Below are positions 5,595 through 13,295 of a DNA stretch of 30,249 nt, piece by piece; the stretch's first letter is position 1, and each line of letters opens with the position of its first letter. The stretch comes from a virus. The stretch lies in IMG/VR virus record IMGVR_UViG_3300047560_001538, positions 1-30,249 of that record. One strand, 5' to 3'. The position numbers and the translations under genes are program-made. The notes below the pieces were generated by a model that was not told the DNA's origin, ran no database searches, and saw nothing but the letters and a program-made list of their open reading frames with translations.

Positions 5595-7927
5595 TACAGT
5601 TCACTCAATACCTCACAGAGTCGTTAGACGTAGAGAAGCTGAAACACCTCGAACACCTCGAGGATCACATCATACACGGCGGACACGAGGGTGTGGCGCA
5701 TGCCTCAGAGACTCTGTCAGATGTCGTGGCTGCGTTGGAGGGTAAACCTCGCAAGAACTTCAACCTGTCGACTAAGATCACCACTAAGTACGACGGCTCT
5801 CCTTCGATCGTATTCGGTACAGACCCACGCACCGGCAGGTTCTTCGTCGGCACCAAGTCGGTGTTCAACGAGAAGCCGAAGGCTGCATATACAGATAGCG
5901 ACATCGAACAGATGTACGGACATGCACCCGGCCTCGTTCAGAAGTTGAAGGTAGCTCTTCGTGAGTTGCCAAAGATCATGCCCAAGACTGGCGGAATTTT
6001 TCAGGGCGATCTGATGTACGAGAAGGGTGATCTGAAGGACGACGGTAAGACGTTCACGTTCACTCCCAACACCATCAGCTACTCGGCTGACGTAGACTCG
6101 GCGATGGGAAGACAGATCGCTGCTGCCAACCTCGGCATAGTTGTGCATACCAAGTACACTGGCAAGACTTTTGAGGACATGAAGGCGTCGTTCGATGTGG
6201 ATCAGACTGCGTTCCAGAAGGACCCTCTGGTGCACATGATCAATCCCGAAGTTACTAGTGCAAACATCGCGCCGATCGAGAAGAAGCAGTACGAGGCCGA
6301 GATACAGCAGGCGACTGACCTGTACTCGCAGATGCCAGAGGACGTGTTCAACGTCGTCGACGGCCACGACGTGTTGATCAAGACGTACATCAACCAGTGC
6401 ATCAAGGACAAGACTGTCCCGACTGCTAAGGGCTACCTCGGCTTCATCAAGGCACGTAATAAGAAAGAGATAGAGAAGAAGAAGTCACCCGACGGCAAAG
6501 CTAAGGCTCGTGAGAAGGGTGCTGTGATAGAAGATCACGTGAAGAACCACATGGACACCATCGACGCTGTGTTCAAGATGCACGGACACCTTCAGCGTGC
6601 GAAGAACGCTCTGGTCAACGCGCTGTCGAGAGTAGAGACCGGATTCAAGACTACCATCGGCGGCAAGCCTACCAAGCCAGAGGGATTCGTAGCCATTCGC
6701 GGTGGTAGACCTACCAAGCTAGTGGACCGCGCAGAGTTCAGTGCGGCCAACTTCGCCATGGGTGCTTTCCGTAAAGGCAGCAAGGAAGAACAAGCTGCGG
6801 CAGAGGATCTCAATCCAGTCGTCACGTCGTTCGCCCGTATGAACCCGCCGACTTACTACGGTCATGGTGCGGTAGTAAGCAAGGTGAAGGAACTGGCTGA
6901 TGAGATGAAGGCCAAGTCAGTCATCGCTCTGTCGCGTTCGCAGGATCCAGAGAAGAACCCTCTGACTCCGGAGCAGAAGCTGAAGCACGCCAAGCGCATG
7001 TTCCCCGACGCCAACATCGTCATAGCTGACGAGGACGCCAAGGACATGATGAGCCACATCAAGAAGCTGGCTGGCAAGGGTCACAAGCATTTGGTCCTAG
7101 TGGTAGGATCGGATCGCGTAGAGGAGATGAGAAAGCTCCTTGACAGGTACAAGGACCAGTTCGGCTTCAAGAAGGTCGACGTGGTGTCTTCCGGCGACAG
7201 AGACATGGAGTCTGACAAGGAAGAGGAACCCGGCGCGAAGAAGCCCGAGACCGAAGAGGACATTCGTCGCGGCATGTCTGCATCCAAGATGAGGGGTCAT
7301 GCTATCCGTGGACAGTACAAGGACTTCCGTCACGGCTTCCATCCAGACACACCAGAAGAAGTAACTCGAGAGATGTACGACGAAGTGCGTAAGGGCATGG
7401 ACATCAAGATCGATGCCTCAACTCCCATTAGAGCACTAGTCAACCATGCCAAGAGAAAAGATCCGATCGGTGTCAAGGCAAGAAGAGAACTAGAGAGACG
7501 ACACAAAGCCGGTGAGATGGAAGAGACCAGACAGAAGGCTATAAGAGCTGCCAAGAGACCGGTCAAAGCGCCGCCTAAAGCTGCCACTAAAGCACCCGCG
7601 CCGACTGTCGCCAAAAAGCCAGCGGGATTAAAATCAGCACAGAGAAACCCCGTGCGAGTTAAGACTCCTTCGAAGAGCATCCGTGAAGAGATGACGACCG
7701 GAGACATCAGGGGCATGGGTTACGTGACAGGCAATCCTCTCGTAGATGCCGGATTCCAAACAGTGTGGACTGCCATGAATCAGGCTGACGCGGACACCAA
7801 AGATCAGATCATGAACCAGACGAAGAAGAGCTTACACGACGACCTGCATGCCAACATCGAGGCACGCAGAGAATCCATGAAGCAAAACTTCATACGTTCG
7901 GTAGTCAGTTCTATAAATAGAAAATAA
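5591..7927 (+). CDS. Large fusion: ligase-like nucleotidyltransferase domain plus cytidylyltransferase-like domain
   Basis: 778 residues. The N-terminal 400 residues carry marks of the covalent nucleotidyltransferase (DNA/RNA ligase) superfamily: KYDGS at 66-70 (motif I, K66 the candidate adenylated lysine), FFVGTKSVF (84-92), GGIFQGDLM (134-142, motif III-like), EGFV (364-367, motif IV-like) and KLVDR (376-380, motif V-like). Residues about 410-580 look like an HxGH-type nucleotidyltransferase: SFARMNPPTYYGH (413-425) and MSASKMRG (562-569), the usual ISxTxxR position. The remaining C-terminus is very basic. Similar marine phage proteins are, from memory, labelled cytidylyltransferase. Substrate is unknown; RNA end repair or nucleotide/NAD metabolism are options. 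It lies in a late unit with the 4860 gene. Confidence 0.7.
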   Translation: MIQFTQYLTESLDVEKLKHLEHLEDHIIHGGHEGVAHASETLSDVVAALEGKPRKNFNLSTKITTKYDGSPSIVFGTDPRTGRFFVGTKSVFNEKPKAAYTDSDIEQMYGHAPGLVQKLKVALRELPKIMPKTGGIFQGDLMYEKGDLKDDGKTFTFTPNTISYSADVDSAMGRQIAAANLGIVVHTKYTGKTFEDMKASFDVDQTAFQKDPLVHMINPEVTSANIAPIEKKQYEAEIQQATDLYSQMPEDVFNVVDGHDVLIKTYINQCIKDKTVPTAKGYLGFIKARNKKEIEKKKSPDGKAKAREKGAVIEDHVKNHMDTIDAVFKMHGHLQRAKNALVNALSRVETGFKTTIGGKPTKPEGFVAIRGGRPTKLVDRAEFSAANFAMGAFRKGSKEEQAAAEDLNPVVTSFARMNPPTYYGHGAVVSKVKELADEMKAKSVIALSRSQDPEKNPLTPEQKLKHAKRMFPDANIVIADEDAKDMMSHIKKLAGKGHKHLVLVVGSDRVEEMRKLLDRYKDQFGFKKVDVVSSGDRDMESDKEEEPGAKKPETEEDIRRGMSASKMRGHAIRGQYKDFRHGFHPDTPEEVTREMYDEVRKGMDIKIDASTPIRALVNHAKRKDPIGVKARRELERRHKAGEMEETRQKAIRAAKRPVKAPPKAATKAPAPTVAKKPAGLKSAQRNPVRVKTPSKSIREEMTTGDIRGMGYVTGNPLVDAGFQTVWTAMNQADADTKDQIMNQTKKSLHDDLHANIEARRESMKQNFIRSVVSSINRK
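7912..7919 (+). promoter_or_regulatory. T4-type late promoter box TATAAATA
   Basis: Exact TATAAATA lying in the last codons of the upstream gene and 26 bases before the ATG at 7946 of a virion-type gene. Confidence 0.75.
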
Positions 7928-7945
7928 TTCTAGCAGAGGCTTACT

Positions 7946-9256
7946 ATGGCTCAATTTCGTAAAGACACGCATCAGTACTTGAACGATGGTAAGACCATCT
8001 TCGAAGTCATGATGTTAGCAGACCAGTACGGTAACTTGGTAGGTCCAGCTAATCCATCTGGTACTGCAGTCGATGCTTTTGGCAGAGCTCGTGTCTCTAA
8101 TCCCTACACTCTCTTTGATTCGTTCCATAGATTTACAGACAACGGCAAAATCAACTCTGCTAACAGCGCAGGCGGTACGTACGCTTTCAATTCCAATACT
8201 TCTTCTATAGACTGCACTCTGACTACTGCTTCTGGTGCTTACGTCTATCGTGAGAGCAAGAGAGTGTTTGCTTATCAGCCGGGAAAGTCTCTTCAGATCT
8301 TTACTACCTTCGTCATGAATCCTGCTAAGACTAATCTACGCCAGCGTATTGGTTACTTTAGCACTACTAACGGTATCTTCTTAGAAAGATCAGACAGCGT
8401 CTACTTTGTCAAGCGTTCTAGTGTTACTGGATCTGCTGTAGACACCAAAGTAGCTCAGTCTTCATGGAACGTAGATCCTTTAGACGGTACCGGTCCGTCT
8501 CTACTCACTCTCAACTTAGATCACCCGCAGATCTTTTGGACAGACGTAGAGTGGCTAGGCGTTGGATCTGTGCGATGCGGGTTCGTCATCAACGGTCAGC
8601 TGATTCACTGTCATACTTTCCATCACGCCAACTTGAGCTCTTCACCAAAGGGAGCTTACATGCAGACTGCTTGCTTGCCGGTTCGCATGGAGATCGAGAA
8701 CACGGGAGTCACTGCAAACAGCAGTACTTACAAACAGATCTGTTCTACTGTCATCTCTGAAGGCGGCTATGCTCTAGCAGGTCGACCGCGCATGGTCGCT
8801 ACTCCTCTAGTAGCTGGTAGTACAGTGCAGTGTGCAGTTGCTGGTACATTTTATCCAGTAGTATCCATTCGTCTGAATACTAGTACTCTCGATAGCATAG
8901 TCATTCCTAAACAGATCAACGTCTTACCGATCAACTCTGCTAACTATCAGTGGAAACTGGTCAACGGAGCTACTATAACTGGTGCAGTCTGGGCGAACGT
9001 AGCTTCTGATTCTACAGTTCAGTACAATAGTAACACTGCAGCTACTATGTCTGGTGGCGATGCTTTAGACAGCGGCTTCATAACTTCTACAGTTCAAGGT
9101 GGCGGAACTCTTGCACTAAATACCGAGAACTTATTCCAGTATCAGCTAGAGAGAAATAGCTTCACTTCTACTCCTACGACGCTCACTCTAGCGGTAGCGA
9201 GCGGCACGGCTACTTCTAACGTAGCTGGTTCTATGTCTTGGGAAGAAATTACTTAA
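7946..9256 (+). CDS. Virion structural protein, probably fibre- or decoration-type
   Basis: 436 residues, Ser/Thr/Asn/Gly-rich and mostly beta-like, with no signal peptide or membrane segment. The N-terminus has the phrase YLNDGKTIFEVMMLADQYGN and then GTAVDAFGRARVSNPYTLFD (about 57-76), which I associate from memory with an abundant family of structural proteins in marine T4-like phages. The C-terminal half is repetitive beta sequence (SGFITSTVQGGGTLALN). It has its own late promoter directly upstream and stands alone as a transcription unit, in keeping with a high-copy virion component. The exact place in the particle is not decidable here. Confidence 0.75.
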   Translation: MAQFRKDTHQYLNDGKTIFEVMMLADQYGNLVGPANPSGTAVDAFGRARVSNPYTLFDSFHRFTDNGKINSANSAGGTYAFNSNTSSIDCTLTTASGAYVYRESKRVFAYQPGKSLQIFTTFVMNPAKTNLRQRIGYFSTTNGIFLERSDSVYFVKRSSVTGSAVDTKVAQSSWNVDPLDGTGPSLLTLNLDHPQIFWTDVEWLGVGSVRCGFVINGQLIHCHTFHHANLSSSPKGAYMQTACLPVRMEIENTGVTANSSTYKQICSTVISEGGYALAGRPRMVATPLVAGSTVQCAVAGTFYPVVSIRLNTSTLDSIVIPKQINVLPINSANYQWKLVNGATITGAVWANVASDSTVQYNSNTAATMSGGDALDSGFITSTVQGGGTLALNTENLFQYQLERNSFTSTPTTLTLAVASGTATSNVAGSMSWEEIT

Positions 9257-9258
9257 AG

Positions 9259-9266
9259 TATAAATA
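9259..9266 (+). promoter_or_regulatory. T4-type late promoter box TATAAATA
   Basis: Exact TATAAATA, 3 bases after the upstream stop codon. Unlike the other late boxes it leaves a leader of about 56 bases before the next ATG (9328); that leader can form a pseudoknot. Confidence 0.7.
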
Positions 9267-9273
9267 AAGCGTC

Positions 9274-9313
9274 GACAGAAAGCTACGGCAACCCTGTCTG
9301 TTCTGGTTAAGCC
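9274..9313 (+). promoter_or_regulatory. Possible pseudoknot in the 5' leader
   Basis: GACAG (9274-9278) can pair with CTGTC (9294-9298). Within that loop, GGC-AACC (9287-9293) can pair with GGTT (9305-9308) and GCC (9311-9313), leaving AA bulged. The two helices interlock as an H-type pseudoknot just upstream of the ATG at 9328. I do not recognise a known riboswitch class. Function is inferred only from position and the unusually long leader. Confidence 0.3.
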
Positions 9314-9327
9314 CACGGGAAACACCA

Positions 9328-10311
9328 ATGGATAAAGATACGAGTCTCTCTACTAGTCCTCAGCTAGAAGTTCGCGAACAGAACGGGGTCGTCGTAGCCC
9401 TGTCGCAAAAGCAGATCATTTCCCTATTCAAGAAGTCTGAAGCGTCCGGCATTCCCTTCGATACGTTGAAGGAAGTGTACGAGCGCGGCTTCACGTCAGA
9501 ACTATCAGAACAAGCGGCGTTCGGCCGCGTAAACTCATTCATCGCAGGTGGAGCAGCAGCAAAAATGGATAAAGACCTAATCGAGAAGCGCGGACTGTGG
9601 GACAACATCCATGCCAAGCGCGAGAGGATCAAGCACGGATCCGGAGAAAAGATGCGTAAGCCCGGAAGCAAGGGCGCTCCTACCGCACAAGCATTCAAGG
9701 ATGCAGCAGAAGAAGTACAGCTTGAAGGAAAGTGGCCGTATCCAAAAGAGATCAAGGGTAAAGCTACAGACGACGATAGCTATCTTGGAACCGGTGATCG
9801 CAAGCGTACTGCCAGAAAAGCTATTCGTCAAGCTGTTAAAGCTAAAGCTCACAAAGAGTTGATGACTGGTAAGAGCGCTAACGAAGAGTACACCGGTGCA
9901 GAGAAGACTACTTCCGACATGACTAAGCCAGCCAGCAGATTCGTCGGGACTACAGAGCTCACCAACACTTATAAGGACATGACTCCCGGTCAGTCAGTCA
10001 AGGACACGATCAAGCGCGTCGTCAAAGAGCAGCTAGAAGAAGCGGCCACTGACGATGCCAAGGGATACAAGAGTTCGACCGGTGGTCTTACTCAGAAGGG
10101 CAGAGATCACTACAACCGCACTACTGGCAGCAACTTGAAAGCCCCGGTCACTACTAAACCATCTAAGCTGAAGCCGGGTTCAAAGGCAGCGAATCGCCGC
10201 AAGTCGTTCTGCGCTCGTATGGGTGGCATGAAGAAGAGACTGACTGGATCAGAGACAGCAAACGATCCTGATTCACGCATCAACAAGGCACTGAGAAAGT
10301 GGAACTGCTGA
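9328..10311 (+). CDS. Conserved late phage protein, charged, multi-domain, function unknown
   Basis: 327 residues. The N-terminal domain has the segment SGIPFDTLKEVYERGF (about 40-55) followed by FGRVNSFIAGGAAAKMDKDL, a signature I recall from a domain of unknown function in many large phages (DUF5824-like). The middle is Lys/Glu-rich. The C-terminus (about 245-327: LTQKGRDHYNRTTGSNLKAP ... SRINKALRKWNC) matches a second common marine phage domain (DUF6321-like, by memory) with a conserved Cys near RKSFCARM and a terminal Cys. The late promoter upstream suggests a virion-related or assembly role. The domain names are not verified by search. Confidence 0.7.
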   Translation: MDKDTSLSTSPQLEVREQNGVVVALSQKQIISLFKKSEASGIPFDTLKEVYERGFTSELSEQAAFGRVNSFIAGGAAAKMDKDLIEKRGLWDNIHAKRERIKHGSGEKMRKPGSKGAPTAQAFKDAAEEVQLEGKWPYPKEIKGKATDDDSYLGTGDRKRTARKAIRQAVKAKAHKELMTGKSANEEYTGAEKTTSDMTKPASRFVGTTELTNTYKDMTPGQSVKDTIKRVVKEQLEEAATDDAKGYKSSTGGLTQKGRDHYNRTTGSNLKAPVTTKPSKLKPGSKAANRRKSFCARMGGMKKRLTGSETANDPDSRINKALRKWNC

Positions 10312-10469
10312 TGAAGAAGTTCAAGCAGTTTGTCAAAGAGTTAGCTGTCAGAGATCCCTCTGGTAAGCTGATACAGATCAAGAAGCAAGTGTTTCGTGGC
10401 GCTGACATGAAGCTGCACAAGGACTTCCCGGGAAAGTCATCTAGTTCGGGTGGCGGGAACGGAAGCTAA
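10311..10469 (+). CDS. Small basic protein of 52 residues
   Basis: ATG at 10311 overlaps the last base of the preceding TGA, and the frame runs to TAA at 10467-10469. The protein starts MKKFKQFVKELAVRDPSGK and ends in a Ser/Gly-rich tail. It is Lys-rich with one amphipathic helix and no known motif. The coupling to the upstream gene and the codon style like its neighbours support it as real. The late promoter variant for the next gene overlaps its stop codon. Confidence 0.6.
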   Translation: MKKFKQFVKELAVRDPSGKLIQIKKQVFRGADMKLHKDFPGKSSSSGGGNGS

Positions 10470-10475
10470 TAAATA
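10468..10475 (+). promoter_or_regulatory. Late promoter variant AATAAATA
   Basis: AATAAATA fits the NATAAATA form of T4-like late promoters in marine phages (one base from TATAAATA). It overlaps the TAA stop of the small upstream gene and lies 30 bases before the next ATG, matching the spacing of the other late boxes. Confidence 0.5.
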
Positions 10476-10505
10476 CACAATAGTTAACAACCAAATGGAG
10501 TAAGT

Positions 10506-10784
10506 ATGATGAGCATTGAATCAATCATTGGAGTAGCAGTAATCGCTGGTGCTGGTTGGGTCGTATGGAAGATGCTGACCAAGGGCGAGACTGTACAGCA
10601 GGCTGCAGCAGAAGCAGCAGCTGAAGTTAAGGCTGAAGTAGCCAAGGTAGCTGACGTCAACGGCGACGGCAAGGTCGACATGGCTGATGCAGTAGAAGCT
10701 GTGAAGAAGACTCGCGGCGCTGCTAAGAAGGCTGCAGGCAAAGTCAAGGCTGCTGCTAAGAAGACTAAGAAGGCTAAGGCGTAA
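10506..10784 (+). CDS. Small membrane-anchored protein with an EF-hand-like loop and histone-H1-like tail
   Basis: 92 residues from ATG 10506 (ATG 10509 also possible), with GGAG at 10497-10500. One N-terminal membrane segment is at about 6-24. An Ala/Glu-rich linker follows, then a 12-residue loop D50-V-N52-G-D54-G-K56-V-D58-M-A-D61, a dockerin/EF-hand-type calcium-binding pattern. The last 30 residues are almost only Lys and Ala, like histone H1 tails, and could bind DNA. Function is unknown. It overlaps the dps-like gene by one base (TAATG) and shares its late unit. Confidence 0.7.
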   Translation: MMSIESIIGVAVIAGAGWVVWKMLTKGETVQQAAAEAAAEVKAEVAKVADVNGDGKVDMADAVEAVKKTRGAAKKAAGKVKAAAKKTKKAKA

Positions 10785-11221
10785 TGGATGAACTAGTCGA
10801 ACAGATGAAGGTAGTGCTGGCGAGTGCTTTCTCGCTTTACCTCAAGGCGCACTACTTTCATTGGAACGTAGAGGGTCCTAACTTCCCGCAGTATCACTCT
10901 TTCATGGGTGACTTCTACGAGGAAGTCTACGGTTCGATCGATACTATAGCAGAAGAGATGAGAGCTCTGGGTGCTTATGCTCCCGGTTCTCTCAAGCGTT
11001 TCTCTGAGTTGTCTAAGATCGAGGACGAGACAGCTATTCCAGATGCCGCGCGCATGATCAAGATCCTGTTCATGGACAACCAGATCGTGCTCGACGAGTT
11101 AGCAAAAGCGCGAGAATTAGCAGAAAGTGCTAATAAGTACGGACTCGTTAACTTCCTGGAAGACAGGTTGGACAAACATTCCAAGCATCAGTGGATGCTA
11201 AGATCAACTATAAAGGCGTAA
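10784..11221 (+). CDS. dps: Dps-like ferritin (DNA protection / iron storage)
   Basis: 145 residues, the size of mini-ferritins. The family signature is clear: KAHYFHWNVEGPNFPQYH (residues 21-38), then a segment with I-D53-TIAE57-EMRALG. H26, H38, D53 and E57 fall at the spacing of the Dps ferroxidase ligands formed between subunits; one usual acidic ligand (position 42) is Gly, with D43 next to it. Dps dodecamers oxidise Fe(II) with hydrogen peroxide, limiting Fenton damage, and some bind DNA. Here it could protect phage or host DNA, store iron, or be packaged. There is no Lys-rich tail of its own, but the gene just upstream ends in one. Confidence 0.88.
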   Translation: MDELVEQMKVVLASAFSLYLKAHYFHWNVEGPNFPQYHSFMGDFYEEVYGSIDTIAEEMRALGAYAPGSLKRFSELSKIEDETAIPDAARMIKILFMDNQIVLDELAKARELAESANKYGLVNFLEDRLDKHSKHQWMLRSTIKA

Positions 11222-11224
11222 GAG

Positions 11225-12301
11225 ATGGACAAGGACTATCGCTCCCTAGAGCACAAGATCAGAGACCTAATGGTTAAGGAAGCGATGGCTCGCAACTCTG
11301 CTAAGAGGATGCAGGTGACCAACGTCGCTCGTCCCGACACTGCTACTGATCCTACAGACGTCAAGTCGAAGATCGCCAAGCAGGGCGAGATCAAGACCAA
11401 GATCATCGACGAGGATACAGATGCTCCAGAAGTAGCTGACAAAAAGAAGAAGGGCGACGACGATGCCGCTCCTAAGAAGGCCAAGTCTGACGAGATGGAC
11501 GACAAGGATGCCAAAGAGATCAAGGGCGGTAAGACTGAAGTCGACCTAGATCCCAAGACAGACGACGATCCAGATGAGTCTGCCGAAGAGGACAAGAAGT
11601 CAAAGAAAGCCACTAAGGCAGAGAACGCAAAGATAGGCGCTAAGAGCGGAGTAAAAGAAGAGATGACTAACACACCATTCGGCCTACCTCAGAGCCTGAT
11701 CGACTCGGTGACTGAAGCTCTTAAGGGCGGTCAGAAGAACCTCGACAAGAACCACAACGGCAAGCTCGACGGACAGGACTTCAAGATCCTGCGCGGCGAG
11801 ACCAAAGCCAAAGCGAAGCCGCAGTACGACAAGGCTCGTCCAGCTTTCAAGGAAGAAGCAGAACAGATCGACGAGCTTTCCAAGAAGACTCTCGGTAACT
11901 ACGTAAAGAGCGCAGCTGCTTCTATGGACGACATGCGTGCTGACAACGAAAAGGGCAAAGAGATGGGTGCTGGTTCTGACCCGTACCTAGTCAAAAAGAT
12001 CAAGCAGCGCAGTCAAGGCAAGTACGTAGCTAACGTGAAGCTCGCGGGTGGTGCACGCGTCAACGCTACGGAAGAAGTAGAACAGATAGACGAGGTCAGC
12101 GCAGAAGTAAAGAAGAACAATCCAATGGTCTTCGGCGACAAGAAGAAGTCTAATCCGATGGTCTTTGGAGACAAGAAGAGAGACAATCCTCTAGTGTTCG
12201 GCGACAAGAAGAAGTCTAATCCACTCGTTCACAAAGAAGAAGTACAGCTGTCTGCAGAAGAGCTAGCACGCATCGAGTCCATCGCAAAGGGAATGGAATG
12301 A
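11225..12301 (+). CDS. Highly charged repeat-containing protein with EF-hand-like loop, function unknown
   Basis: 358 residues, dominated by Lys, Asp and Glu. An EF-hand-like loop lies at D174-K-N176-H-N178-G-K180-L-D182-G-Q-D185. The phrase EEAEQIDELSKKTLGNYVKS (about 210-229) is a motif I recall across many marine T4-like phage proteins; a second VEQIDE is at 285-290. Residues 299-335 hold an 11-residue tandem repeat (NPMVFGDKKKS type, three full copies plus a partial one). The IDE sites resemble the cleavage rule of T4 prohead protease gp21, so a capsid-internal or scaffold-like protein is possible, but this is inference. It lies 3 bases after dps and its end overlaps the next gene (ATGA). 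Confidence 0.7.
   Translation: MDKDYRSLEHKIRDLMVKEAMARNSAKRMQVTNVARPDTATDPTDVKSKIAKQGEIKTKIIDEDTDAPEVADKKKKGDDDAAPKKAKSDEMDDKDAKEIKGGKTEVDLDPKTDDDPDESAEEDKKSKKATKAENAKIGAKSGVKEEMTNTPFGLPQSLIDSVTEALKGGQKNLDKNHNGKLDGQDFKILRGETKAKAKPQYDKARPAFKEEAEQIDELSKKTLGNYVKSAAASMDDMRADNEKGKEMGAGSDPYLVKKIKQRSQGKYVANVKLAGGARVNATEEVEQIDEVSAEVKKNNPMVFGDKKKSNPMVFGDKKRDNPLVFGDKKKSNPLVHKEEVQLSAEELARIESIAKGME
12119..12229 (+). repeat. 33-bp in-frame tandem repeat (three copies plus a partial fourth)
   Basis: Three direct repeats of 33 bases lie at 12119-12151, 12152-12184 and 12185-12217, with a 12-base partial copy at 12218-12229. Each full unit encodes an 11-residue unit of the NPxVFGDKKxx type. Copies differ at several third positions and at one or two residues, so the array is not brand new. 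The frame is kept throughout. Confidence 0.85.
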
Positions 12302-12966
12302 TCGACTTCAGTTCATGGCTCGAAGAGAAGAAGACTAAGGAGTCGCTGCCAGACACAGCGACTCCTTCTCCCTTGCGTGGCCAGAACCAAGACCAGTCCG
12401 GCTACGACGGAAAGAAGGACGTGGCCGACTATACCATCTCTGACTCCGCTGGACCCGACAGCTGGGAGAAGAACTCTCCTCAGAAGCGCGTGGCTACCGT
12501 CAGAAAGATCATTAAGCAAGACGCTCGCTACGCTGCTGTACCCATGCCGCACAGCAAGATCAAAGAAGAAGTGGTGATGGAGATCTCTGACAAGTTGATC
12601 GGTAAGGTCAACAAGGCGAGAGCTCTTCAGAACAAGCCTTCCAAGACTCCAGCAGCCAACGCAACTTTGCAGAGAGCTGTCAGAAGAGCATTCATCAAGA
12701 CGCCCAAGCCAGTCAACGAAGTCATCGCCGGCGTAGGCAAGACTAGGATTACTCCAGTTAGCATGAAGACTTCTGGTCATACCGGCACTAAGGGTTCACC
12801 GACTGCAGCGCATGCTATGCAGCACGCTGCCGATGCTCGTAGGATCCAGCTAGACAAGATGGCTCAGCAAGAAAGAGATCGTGCTAAGAAGGATCGTGAG
12901 CAGAAGGTCAGAGAACGTCAAACTGCTGACGCTCAGAGAAAGAGCCAAGATGGCGTTAATAGCTAA
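12298..12966 (+). CDS. Charged late phage protein, function unknown
   Basis: 222 residues from ATG 12298, overlapping the upstream stop (ATGA). It begins IDFSSWLEEKK. A central segment (IKEEVVMEISDKLIGKVNKA, about 88-107) is like the EEA-xx-IDELSK-type segments of its neighbours. The C-terminal 60 residues are a charged coiled-coil-like helix rich in Gln, Arg and Lys. I recognise no catalytic motif. Position in the late block and the shared segment suggest a virion-assembly-associated protein; confidence in function is low. Confidence 0.65.
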   Translation: MIDFSSWLEEKKTKESLPDTATPSPLRGQNQDQSGYDGKKDVADYTISDSAGPDSWEKNSPQKRVATVRKIIKQDARYAAVPMPHSKIKEEVVMEISDKLIGKVNKARALQNKPSKTPAANATLQRAVRRAFIKTPKPVNEVIAGVGKTRITPVSMKTSGHTGTKGSPTAAHAMQHAADARRIQLDKMAQQERDRAKKDREQKVRERQTADAQRKSQDGVNS

Positions 12967-13258
12967 CAACATAAACACTAAGCAATCTCCACCGCCGCGC
13001 GAAGCGCCGATTGTCGAACCGATCTCATTCACTGAGATAGTTCAGAAGAGGTTGGATGCAGAAGTAGCTAGCAAGAGACCGCTCATCTACAATCCAATAG
13101 AAGCTGCAGCTCTCGTAACGGTTCAAAGACAAGATCCAGAACCAGAACATGAAACAGAACCAGTTCAGCAGTCCAATCAGAACGACGTAATAGTTCCAAG
13201 AAGAGTGACTAAACGTTCGCAGTACATGCGAGACATGTTGACCGTGGAAAAACTATAA
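12950..13258 (+). CDS. Small hypothetical late protein
   Basis: I place the start at ATG 12950, giving 102 residues and a 17-base overlap with the previous gene; a longer version would overlap by 86 bases. The sequence has a Pro-rich start, a helix (ISFTEIVQKRLDAEVASK), an acidic Gln/Glu/Pro linker and a basic end (RRVTKRSQYMRDM). No motif is recognised. Its stop codon TAA is part of the late promoter box at 13254-13261. Confidence 0.6.
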   Translation: MALIANNINTKQSPPPREAPIVEPISFTEIVQKRLDAEVASKRPLIYNPIEAAALVTVQRQDPEPEHETEPVQQSNQNDVIVPRRVTKRSQYMRDMLTVEKL

Positions 13259-13261
13259 ATA
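13254..13261 (+). promoter_or_regulatory. T4-type late promoter box TATAAATA
   Basis: Exact TATAAATA overlapping the upstream stop (the TAA inside the box is the stop codon). It precedes a strong ribosome site AGGAGG at 13282-13287 and the ATG at 13296, suggesting high late expression. Confidence 0.75.
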
Positions 13262-13295
13262 AAGACAAGATTTGCTTTCCTAGGAGGATATTCTA

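Noticed and set aside
5717-6367. 216-codon minus-strand open frame opposite the ligase-like domain
   Set aside because: It lies opposite conserved ligase motifs, has no promoter or ribosome site, and is Leu/Val/Arg-rich as expected for an antisense shadow.
10484-10747. Minus-strand open frame opposite the Lys/Ala-rich gene
   Set aside because: Shadow of a codon-biased Ala/Lys sequence; no ribosome site, and the plus-strand gene has a promoter, ribosome site and coupling.
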